From contig JAVWYO010000130.1 of the NCBI GenBank assembly GCA_036661515.1, positions 1 to 5,303 on the forward strand: a stretch of 5,303 bases of DNA, written 5' to 3'. Below, one piece after another: positions 1 through 5,272 of the stretch; within the stretch, counting starts at the first letter, position 1; each line of letters begins with the position of its first letter. A program made the position numbers and the translations under genes. This DNA comes from HGM05232 sp036661515 (lineage in GTDB: Bacteria; Bacteroidota; Bacteroidia; Bacteroidales; Muribaculaceae). The notes under the pieces were generated by a model. The model made no database searches. It was not told the DNA's origin and worked only from the letters and a program-made list of their open reading frames with translations.

Positions 1-123
1 CAGCACGAGCATGCCAAAGTCAATCTACAATAGTAGAAATTTTTGTTTAGTGGTAAACAAACGCGTTGAAACTGCCCTCTGTTTCAAATCTACAATAGTA
101 GAAATTTTTGTTTAGTGGTAAAC
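1..123 (-). CRISPR. Type V-A CRISPR array, leader-proximal end (continues beyond left edge)
   Basis: Two identical 36-nt direct repeats lie at 23-58 and 88-123. On the minus strand each begins GTTTACCACTAAAC and ends with the 19-nt Cas12a handle AATTTCTACTATTGTAGAT, whose UCUAC/GUAGA arms form the short stem of the crRNA pseudoknot. The complete spacer at 59-87 is 29 nt. A second spacer occupies 22 down to 1 and is cut by the window edge, so the true array length is unknown. Transcription runs leftwards from the leader at 124-315, so the spacer at 59-87 is the leader-proximal one and should be the last acquired. The intact processing residues of the neighbouring Cas12a imply that it makes its own crRNAs, with no tracrRNA. 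The two repeats show no degeneracy. Confidence 0.97.
66..87 (-). repeat. Perfect 7-bp inverted repeat inside the leader-proximal spacer
   Basis: The spacer contains TTGAAAC at 66-72 and GTTTCAA at 81-87, separated by 8 nt, so its RNA can fold into a 7-bp stem that starts at guide position 1. The hairpin takes up the first 22 nt of the guide, including the whole seed. The targeted sequence must carry the same inverted repeat, for example a terminator or operator hairpin on a mobile element. This is read directly from the sequence; the effect on function is inferred. Confidence 0.85.
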
Positions 124-127
124 ACTT

Positions 128-142
128 AACATTGCAAATATA
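128..142 (-). repeat. 15-bp block shared by array leader and CreR-like promoter (copy 1)
   Basis: The plus-strand sequence AACATTGCAAATATA here is repeated exactly at 5258-5272. Both copies contain the -7 element TATATTTG and sit at nearly the same distance from the crRNA handle (22 and 24 nt from the handle edge). The shared block is evidence that the small RNA near the right end and the array have a common leader-repeat origin. Confidence 0.85.
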
Positions 143-164
143 AAATAATTATTTTAATTATCAA
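135..164 (-). promoter_or_regulatory. Array promoter, Bacteroidota -33/-7 type
   Basis: On the minus strand TTG at 164-162 is followed after 19 nt by TATATTTG at 142-135, an exact match to the Bacteroidota -7 consensus TAnnTTTG with -33-like spacing. Transcription should start near 128-131, only a few bases before the first repeat, so the pre-crRNA would carry almost no leader sequence. The motif is seen; the start site is inferred. Confidence 0.72.
141..156. repeat. 16-bp perfect palindrome in the array promoter
   Basis: TAAAATAATTATTTTA is its own reverse complement and lies in the spacer between the -33 and -7 elements of the array promoter, overlapping the first base or two of the -7. 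It could be a binding site for a dimeric protein. In such AT-rich DNA it could also be chance. Confidence 0.5.
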
Positions 165-315
165 TGGTTTATGACAATATTTCAATGAACTTTTTGAGAG
201 ATAATTACCCCACCTATTAAATGCCTATTTATGCGCAATCTATTTAATGTGCTATATGACAGAGATATGAGTCTTTGATAAGTCAATTGCAACTGAAAAT
301 TGAGACATACTTTTG

Positions 316-591
316 TTATTCAAAAAATAAGAGGTCTTTATCGCGGTGGATTGCATTACCATATTTTATAATATTATCATTATTTACGTTGAAAATCATG
401 ATGCTATCGTCAAAACAAAATTTGGGCGCAAATATCGTGTTAATTTTAATTTTGATATTTTCAATTACTCTTTTAGTACTGTTTACTTCATATACAGATA
501 GTTGAAGACGGACTGCCCCATTTCGGGTTATCATTTTTGAAAATTTTGTCCTTAACTTATCGTCTTTAATATCGTAACTGATTACAAGCAT
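316..591 (-). CDS. cas2: Cas2, CRISPR adaptation endoribonuclease-fold protein
   Basis: The 91-residue product has the length and layout of Cas2. It starts MLVISYDIKDD, the first beta strand of the ferredoxin-like fold with the conserved metal-binding Asp7. It continues with a Lys/Arg-rich helix (about 12-24) and then the strand RLQLSVYEV (about 28-36), the usual Q-x-SV(F/Y)E signature. In working systems a Cas2 dimer bridges two Cas1 dimers to integrate new spacers; its own nuclease activity is generally not needed. It starts 4 bp after the cas1 stop, so it is the last gene of a cas12a-cas4-cas1-cas2 transcript. The frame looks undamaged, but with cas1 and cas4 truncated it probably has no complete partner. 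Either the damage is recent or Cas2 persists for another reason. Confidence 0.9.
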   Translation of the reverse strand: MLVISYDIKDDKLRTKFSKMITRNGAVRLQLSVYEVNSTKRVIENIKIKINTIFAPKFCFDDSIMIFNVNNDNIIKYGNAIHRDKDLLFFE

Positions 592-595
592 AATG

Positions 596-1252
596 TTAAT
601 ATTTAAATTGTGGATAAAGCTCAGTATTTTTGCGCTGCATAAAACAACGATAATATCCTTGCATATAAATGAAAATATCAGATTTACGTAGTACTAATAC
701 GTCATAAAACATTTTACAATAATCTTTATTCTTTTCTATTTTTAGAATATATTCGTTTTTTACGATGTTAAAATCACTATCTTTACATTGGCTTGTATTG
801 AATGCTTTGCGCACTTGTGAGTCTATAATGCAACGAAAAGGTTCCATAAGATCGCAAATTAGTGATTTCCTTTTAAACCAAAGCCTGTGATAGATGCCAA
901 TATAAATATCAAATCCAAACATTCGAGCAAAGACTTCTATGAAATTGAACAAGATTGTGTAACCAATGTCGAGTGTGGCATTTAACGGATCGCATTTTAT
1001 GCGTGGTTTTCTTCCCTTCCACGATTGCTTTTCAAAATAAGCTATAAAGAAATTTTTAGCGACATATCCTTCAATACCCATTAAGTCGTTATAACTCTCA
1101 ATCTCTTTAATTGAGGAAAATGCCATATCGCAGGCTGATTTTGCGGAAATAATTAATTCGGTTTTACTACGGCACGGCGTGATATAAATCTTCGTCCGCC
1201 TCCATATATACGTTGTGTAAATATATGGAGTAGGGACAGAAGATAAAATCAT
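596..1252 (-). pseudogene. cas1: cas1 remnant: C-terminal catalytic domain only, N-terminal domain lost
   Basis: The open frame is 218 residues, against roughly 300-330 for a normal Cas1 integrase. The part from about residue 29 onwards is clear Cas1: GIEG with metal ligand Glu61, the block DPLNATLDIGYT (88-99), GIYH with His122, and CDLMEPFR with Asp134 and Glu137. All three metal-binding positions are therefore present. The N-terminal beta-sandwich domain that forms the Cas1 dimer is missing. The first ~28 codons are not Cas1 at all: they are the start of cas4 read in another frame (see 1167-1283). The simplest explanation is one deletion that removed the 3' part of cas4 and the 5' part of cas1. 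An ATG at 1252 or a later in-frame ATG at 1126 could still give a catalytic-domain fragment, but normal integration is unlikely. Stop codon at 596-598, 4 bp before cas2. Confidence 0.88.
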
Positions 1253-1283
1253 TTAGAGTAGATATTGTAATATACTCTTCCAT
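1167..1283 (-). pseudogene. cas4: cas4 remnant: first 38 codons only
   Basis: Reading from ATG at 1283, the minus strand encodes MEEYITISTLNDFIFCPYSI and then YLHNVYMEADEDLYHAVP before a TAG at 1169-1167. This matches the N-terminus of Cas4, the Fe-S RecB-like nuclease that trims prespacers and checks their PAM end. The FxxCPYS motif with Cys16 is the first of the four cluster cysteines. The other three cysteines and the RecB nuclease motifs are absent, and the downstream DNA is already cas1 in another frame. The ATG lies 9 bp past the cas12a stop, the normal position for cas4 in a cas12a-cas4-cas1-cas2 operon. The family assignment rests on a short but characteristic stretch. The exact deletion junction is somewhere near 1150-1170. 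Confidence 0.82.
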
Positions 1284-1292
1284 TGCTTTAAC

Positions 1293-4200
1293 TTATTTTT
1301 GTGCAAAAGTTAGCCATTCTTCATTGGTGATGCTATAATCAATGTCTTTGATGTCTTTGCTTTCTTTAATGCGGTTGACTATTATTTGACCTTTGCGTGC
1401 AATGTTATAGGCACCGTTTGCATCGGCATCTTTTGGTAATATTGCTGGGGCGTTGCTACTATTGAAAAATTCACCTTGCGCATTGACTACTGGTGAAACG
1501 ATAGAATCTATTGTGCCAGCGTTATTGCTATTACGCAATTGCAACGTCAGGCGGAATAGGTTAAAGAGTTTTTCATAAAACTCTTTATTAGATTGAGACA
1601 GTATTGCTTCTTTTAAGTTCCCATCTCTTGAAATATTATTTTCTTTAAATAAATTATTAAATTCGGTGGTTAGAACTATGCACTTATCGTCCCAGTTCCC
1701 ATTATTATTAGGATTGCGGAATTTTATGATACGTTCTCCTTGTGTGCATAGAGTCCATGCCGATTTAATACCTGTTGCTCGTGTGGTAAAATTCTTGTAG
1801 TCGAAGGCAAATTCATAATAACTCTTTACCTTATTATACCTTATAATATCGAATTTGTTGAAGAAAGCTCTTGATTTTTCGATGTTTTGATAATGTGTGC
1901 TTAGACCATCAAATAGATTAGCAAAACCTGTGGTAGGATCAATATTACTTGTATTCCATGCGGGGATATAGAATAAAAATCCACATTGTTTGCCAACTTT
2001 AGTCATGTTTTCACATGGATAGGTGAGTTGCATAGCATTTAAAAGTCCACAAGGCTTATTTGACATTTCCTTTTTGTCAACAAGATAGTTGAGTTTGTCA
2101 ATTAGCATTTTTTCAAATTTTTGATACACCTGTTTTTCAACCTTTTGTCTGCCACGTTTAAATCCGGTATTAAGATCTTCAAGAACAATAATAGCTTTCT
2201 TTTCGATGACTATTTTTGCTATTTTATGAATTACTTGACTCAGGTAGCCATCTTTCACCTCTTTAATATTTTGAATCGTCCCCCAGTCTTTGCGAGCACT
2301 CTTATTTTCGCCTTCTTTTTTGCTTAATAACCGATGATAGTCTACGTTTACCATGCCAGATGGCGTGGCGTTATTAATGGCATTAAGATTGAATTGCTCT
2401 TCCAAGTTTCCATTAAGGTCGGTAACTGCAATATATAGTAAGTTTCTTTCGCCACGGTCGATACCAATTATATGCTCAACGCCACCATCTTTTATAAATT
2501 GATTGACCATAGTGTTGAGATTAATATTCTGTTTTGCCTTGAAATTAAGCGTAATGGGGACGTGAAAAGAAAATTGCTCTTTAGTAAATCTTTTATCCTT
2601 AATTAGGTCATATCCAAAGGCGCTTGTGGGCTTAACCTCTTTTGACGTAGATTTATTATTAATAGCCATATTAGCATCGTGTACTATGACTTTCTTTATA
2701 CTTTCTTTACGGTAAAATATTTCGGCTTTACCATTAAGTTTATAAACTACATTTTTGAGATTTTCGGGGTCAAATAACATTTTCCAATATAAGGTGTGCA
2801 TATTTGGAGTGCCTTTTGAGTTTGTCGAAAAGTCTTTATTATATAGTTTAAAAAGATATATTTTACCCTCATCAACCAGCGAATTTATAAATTCTTCTGA
2901 AATATTTCGGAAGTTAATTTTATATCCCTGTTGTTCTACCTCACGATAAAATTCACTTATGTCGGCATAACTTTCAGTGGGAGAAAACTTAAAATCAAAC
3001 TCTTTCCAATCGTGATGAATGCTAATAGAGTGTTTAAAAAAGTCAATTAAATCGTGGCAATCCTGTAAATTAAAATTTGTGCCTTTGGTATGTGTGCCGT
3101 TATCATACTTTGCAAGTAACTCTCTCGATGGATTAAATTCATCAATTCGTGATTTTGAAAAGAATACTTTAGGTAGCATCTTATTTGCACCAGGAAGTAA
3201 TTTATAGTCTATCTTCTCATAACAAGGTGTCTCAGCCGATATATCTTCTTTAATATTAGAGAATGATTTACTAAAATTATTATTCATTATCGCTATATAG
3301 TATAGTCCATTTTTACGGAGGATAACGCATAGATTGTCGGACTCCTTATTCTCATCCCAACCATTTAGTAGGGTGGGGTTGTTGAAATTAAGTTTGAATT
3401 TATCATTATTATAGGGCTTCTTTGTAATATAGTTGCGCGTCATGTTGTAAAGAGGTGAAATAGTATTTTCTAATTTTTCATACAATGGCATGAAATCGCT
3501 ATAAAACAGTTCATCTTTGTCGGAGTCATCAATTGTCCCTAAAAGCGGTTTTATAAACCATTGAAGTCCTTTTATTGCATCAAGAAGCTCTTTAATTTTG
3601 GCAACATTATTTTTTAGGTAATAGTCGTCTTTGCAGTCTTCCATTTTGAGGAGACTTTCAGCATCGGTATATGCACATTCAATGCGTTTAAAGACATTTG
3701 GTTTTTGTATACTTTCTGTATTCACCGCGTCCATTTTCTCGAAATATTGCTCTAAAGGCATCTCATCAAATGGTGCTCCCAGAGCTTTAATGGCATTATT
3801 TATTGTCTCAATAGATATGCTCTTTAGTGATTTGAAATATTTATCCTTACGCTTTTCAAATTTTTCATTGCTTTCTTTATGCTTTTGTGGATTGTGGCTC
3901 TCATATTCGAGCATAATAGCCTGTTTAATCAACTCCCAATTGCCAAAATATCGTTTGGAAATTCCTGTGAGGTTCTCATCGTTTGTGAGATTTATACCGT
4001 TAAGGTCATAATTGGATAGCCCTTTTAAAATGTCGGATAATCCATTTGTGAAAACTGAATCGTTAAGCTCTTTATACGACTCTCTTAGTGCAAGGAGTAA
4101 GTCATTAGCCGAATTGAATTTCTCATAGAAAAAGGAGATTATACTACGATTGCTAAGAATTTGTTTAAATAATGTTTTCAGCTTTGGAAGTCGTTGTTGC

Positions 4201-5024
4201 TTATTTTGGCTTTGATTATATAGGTTTATATATTCATTAAGTCCTTTAATTTTTGTACCATCATCAATAGTCTTGCCCGAGATAACCAAGTTGTATTTGT
4301 CTATTTGCGATTGTGTGAGTAGATGGGCGTAATATTGTAGTGAAAATATGTCGGCAATAGAATCTGCTCCAATATTTTCACTTAAATCTTCACGGAGCTT
4401 TTCTAAATCATCTGCAGCAAGCACATCTTTAATAGTATTAAATATTTTTATATTGTCAATAAATTTCGGCAGATTCTCATTTATTACGCGGAATGCAATA
4501 CCAGTAGATTTTGCTCCAGCTGTGTATATATTCTTCCTGTTTTCATGAAATCCTGTGAAATATGTCGCAAACTTATCAAATTCTTTTAGAAGAGATAATT
4601 TCTCGGGGTCAGAAACCAATTTTGGAAGTTCCTCTTTTATCAGCTTGTCCTTAAATAGAATTTCAAATTTTTCATATTTGCGAAATTCTGTCGCAATCTG
4701 TTTTCGTAGATTGTCTTGAATTTTTAGTAGGGTTTCTTTTCGCTTATCATCTTTTGAGGAGATATTATAAAACTCATAAAATTCAAGAAGAGAATCTTTG
4801 TCATCTGTGCTTTCAAATTTTAAGATAAAGTTAGATAATGCTTCATTGATAAAGATTTTATGATACTCATCAATAATCTTTTTGACTTGGGAATAACTAT
4901 CAGCACGATGCTCATCAATGCAGAGTAGTCGGTTAATATCAATGTATTCACGTGTGCGCCCAACTGGACATGCTGAAAAAGCAAGTGTCTTTGAGAGGCT
5001 AAAGATGTTAGAAAATTGTTTCAT
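1293..5024 (-). CDS. cas12a: Cas12a (Cpf1), RNA-guided DNA endonuclease and crRNA processor
   Basis: A 1243-residue protein, within the usual Cas12a range of about 1200-1350. It processes pre-crRNA and, with crRNA, cuts DNA next to a T-rich PAM. Numbering from ATG at 5024: the N-terminal WED segment starts FSLSKTLAFSACPVGRT, followed by the REC lobe. The PAM-reading region has NGWDENK (Lys560) and NKMLPKVFFSK (Lys619). The crRNA-processing residues are His782, Lys791 and Lys809, equivalent to FnCas12a His843, Lys852 and Lys869. The RuvC catalytic residues are Asp856 (GIDRGERN), Glu949 (IIVLEDLN) and Asp1201 (DADANGAY). The Nuc-domain arginine is Arg1164 (LQLRNSN). Everything needed for DNA cleavage and crRNA maturation is there. 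The frame also extends upstream to a TTG at 5054, but that codon lies inside the -7 promoter element and would not be transcribed, so ATG at 5024 is preferred. No Shine-Dalgarno is visible, as is usual in Bacteroidota. Confidence 0.98.
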   Translation of the reverse strand: MKQFSNIFSLSKTLAFSACPVGRTREYIDINRLLCIDEHRADSYSQVKKIIDEYHKIFINEALSNFILKFESTDDKDSLLEFYEFYNISSKDDKRKETLLKIQDNLRKQIATEFRKYEKFEILFKDKLIKEELPKLVSDPEKLSLLKEFDKFATYFTGFHENRKNIYTAGAKSTGIAFRVINENLPKFIDNIKIFNTIKDVLAADDLEKLREDLSENIGADSIADIFSLQYYAHLLTQSQIDKYNLVISGKTIDDGTKIKGLNEYINLYNQSQNKQQRLPKLKTLFKQILSNRSIISFFYEKFNSANDLLLALRESYKELNDSVFTNGLSDILKGLSNYDLNGINLTNDENLTGISKRYFGNWELIKQAIMLEYESHNPQKHKESNEKFEKRKDKYFKSLKSISIETINNAIKALGAPFDEMPLEQYFEKMDAVNTESIQKPNVFKRIECAYTDAESLLKMEDCKDDYYLKNNVAKIKELLDAIKGLQWFIKPLLGTIDDSDKDELFYSDFMPLYEKLENTISPLYNMTRNYITKKPYNNDKFKLNFNNPTLLNGWDENKESDNLCVILRKNGLYYIAIMNNNFSKSFSNIKEDISAETPCYEKIDYKLLPGANKMLPKVFFSKSRIDEFNPSRELLAKYDNGTHTKGTNFNLQDCHDLIDFFKHSISIHHDWKEFDFKFSPTESYADISEFYREVEQQGYKINFRNISEEFINSLVDEGKIYLFKLYNKDFSTNSKGTPNMHTLYWKMLFDPENLKNVVYKLNGKAEIFYRKESIKKVIVHDANMAINNKSTSKEVKPTSAFGYDLIKDKRFTKEQFSFHVPITLNFKAKQNINLNTMVNQFIKDGGVEHIIGIDRGERNLLYIAVTDLNGNLEEQFNLNAINNATPSGMVNVDYHRLLSKKEGENKSARKDWGTIQNIKEVKDGYLSQVIHKIAKIVIEKKAIIVLEDLNTGFKRGRQKVEKQVYQKFEKMLIDKLNYLVDKKEMSNKPCGLLNAMQLTYPCENMTKVGKQCGFLFYIPAWNTSNIDPTTGFANLFDGLSTHYQNIEKSRAFFNKFDIIRYNKVKSYYEFAFDYKNFTTRATGIKSAWTLCTQGERIIKFRNPNNNGNWDDKCIVLTTEFNNLFKENNISRDGNLKEAILSQSNKEFYEKLFNLFRLTLQLRNSNNAGTIDSIVSPVVNAQGEFFNSSNAPAILPKDADANGAYNIARKGQIIVNRIKESKDIKDIDYSITNEEWLTFAQK

Positions 5025-5051
5025 GTTTCTATGTTTTATGATTAATCCCCG

Positions 5052-5059
5052 CAAAGATA
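5052..5059 (-). promoter_or_regulatory. -7 element of the cas12a operon promoter
   Basis: The minus strand reads TATCTTTG at 5059-5052, an exact TAnnTTTG. Transcription should begin near 5046-5048, giving a leader of about 20-25 nt before the ATG at 5024. No TTG stands at the normal -33 distance; that position falls inside the guide-matching site at 5070-5097. The promoter should drive the whole cas12a-to-cas2 unit, since the genes are 4-9 bp apart. Confidence 0.72.
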
Positions 5060-5069
5060 TACAAATAAT

Positions 5070-5097
5070 TTTATGAATAGCTATTTTTCAATATTCT
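5070..5097 (+). promoter_or_regulatory. Predicted Cas12a-CreR binding site (PAM plus partial protospacer) in the cas12a promoter
   Basis: Plus-strand TTTA at 5070-5073 is a canonical TTTV PAM. Directly after it, TGAATAGCTAT at 5074-5084 equals positions 1-11 of the guide encoded at 5215-5192. Position 12 mismatches, 13-16 match (TTTC), 17 mismatches, 18 matches, 19-21 mismatch and 22-24 match again: 19 of 24 in all. The site lies 10 bp upstream of the -7 element and covers the -33 region, so a bound Cas12a would block RNA polymerase. The core AATAGCTATT (5076-5085) is a perfect 10-bp palindrome, so an ordinary protein operator is an alternative or additional role. Confidence 0.85.
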
Positions 5098-5110
5098 TTT
5101 TGAAATTTGT

Positions 5111-5154
5111 AAAAAAAATAAGGCGATAGCATCAAAATAATGATGACAACCGCC
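5111..5154 (-). terminator. Intrinsic terminator of the CreR-like RNA
   Basis: On the minus strand GGCG at 5154-5151 pairs with CGCC at 5125-5122. Inside, CATCA pairs with TGATG around a short AT loop, with a few mismatches or a bulge between the two stems. The hairpin is followed at once by TTATTTTTTTT (5121-5111). This is a typical rho-independent terminator. It would end the small RNA just before the cas12a promoter, so cas12a would not depend on read-through from upstream. Confidence 0.85.
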
Positions 5155-5191
5155 AAATGCTGCAATTTTTTTTAAATTTGCCTCAAAAGTT

Positions 5192-5215
5192 AGAGGGTCG
5201 AAATATAGCTATTCA
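5192..5215 (-). other. Guide segment of the CreR-like RNA
   Basis: Immediately after the handle the minus strand reads TGAATAGCTATATTTCGA and then CCCTCT. The first 11 nt equal the plus-strand sequence next to the TTTA PAM at 5070-5073. Guide positions 20-23 could also pair in a 4-bp CCTC/GAGG hairpin (5181-5196), which might limit the usable guide to its PAM-proximal part. Confidence 0.82.
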
Positions 5216-5234
5216 ATCTACAATAGTAGAAATT
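5216..5234 (-). repeat. Solitary degenerate CRISPR repeat (19-nt handle retained)
   Basis: Minus-strand AATTTCTACTATTGTAGAT is identical over all 19 nt to the 3' part of the array repeats, which is the part kept in mature Cas12a crRNA. The other 17 nt of the repeat (minus-strand GTTTACCACTAAACAAA in the array) are not conserved here. Selection has kept the piece Cas12a binds and lost the piece that is discarded. Confidence 0.95.
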
Positions 5235-5257
5235 ATGATGATGGATTTACTCCATTC

Positions 5258-5272
5258 AACATTGCAAATATA
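5258..5272 (-). promoter_or_regulatory. CreR promoter, containing 15-bp block shared with array leader (copy 2)
   Basis: The -7 element TATATTTG at 5272-5265 is an exact TAnnTTTG. The whole block AACATTGCAAATATA (plus strand) is identical to 128-142 in the array leader. No TTG is found at the ideal -33 distance; upstream there is TTTTG at 5289-5285, too close, and TTG at 5302-5300, too far. The promoter may therefore be weaker than that of the array. The small RNA and the array would be transcribed from related promoters. Confidence 0.72.

Larger units (their letters stand above)
124..315 (-). promoter_or_regulatory. CRISPR leader between cas2 and the array
   Basis: This 192-bp AT-rich stretch separates the cas2 stop codon from the first repeat. 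It has no convincing open reading frame on the minus strand and no clear intrinsic terminator after cas2. The 42 bp next to the repeat hold a good Bacteroidota promoter (135-164) and a 16-bp palindrome. The array-proximal end of a leader is also where Cas1-Cas2 would normally recognise the integration site, but the adaptation genes here are broken. Confidence 0.75.
5111..5261 (-). ncRNA. creR: Candidate CreR: Cas-regulating crRNA-like RNA repressing cas12a
   Basis: A self-contained RNA gene of about 150 nt: TATATTTG promoter element at 5272-5265, inferred start near 5260, Cas12a handle at 5234-5216, guide-like segment from 5215 down to about 5192, and terminator at 5154-5111. The handle should let Cas12a bind and process it like a crRNA. 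The guide has a PAM-adjacent partial match in the promoter of cas12a itself (5070-5097). CreR RNAs with short seed-type matches to cas promoters are known from type I systems and, as I recall, from type V-A; they make the effector shut off its own gene when free effector is plentiful. Only one handle copy is present, with no second repeat downstream. The sequence features are direct; expression and repression are inferred. It is not a tracrRNA, since no anti-repeat is seen. Confidence 0.87.

Noticed and set aside
275..505. Plus-strand 76-residue open frame rich in hydrophobic residues, resembling a small membrane protein
   Set aside because: It lies mostly antisense to the well-supported cas2 gene. 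The hydrophobic look comes from the complement of lysine- and asparagine-rich codons.
596..1252. A complete short Cas1 or a new 218-residue fusion protein
   Set aside because: The first ~28 residues are cas4 DNA in the wrong frame, and the Cas1 N-terminal domain is absent. This is better explained as a deletion remnant.
2121..4548. Five plus-strand open frames of 62-126 residues inside cas12a
   Set aside because: All are antisense to a single intact cas12a frame with conserved motifs throughout, and none shows a recognisable domain.
5181..5196. CCTC/GAGG hairpin just after the guide as a terminator
   Set aside because: The stem is only 4 bp with an 8-nt loop and no following T tract. The hairpin at 5122-5154 with its T-rich tail is far stronger.
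5055..5215. CreTA-like toxin gene under control of the repeat-like RNA
   Set aside because: The matched site belongs to the cas12a promoter, and no separate small open frame or toxin RNA fits between creR and cas12a.
5111..5261. tracrRNA, scoutRNA or another Cas12 co-factor RNA
   Set aside because: The segment carries the sense Cas12a handle itself, not an anti-repeat. Cas12a needs no tracrRNA.
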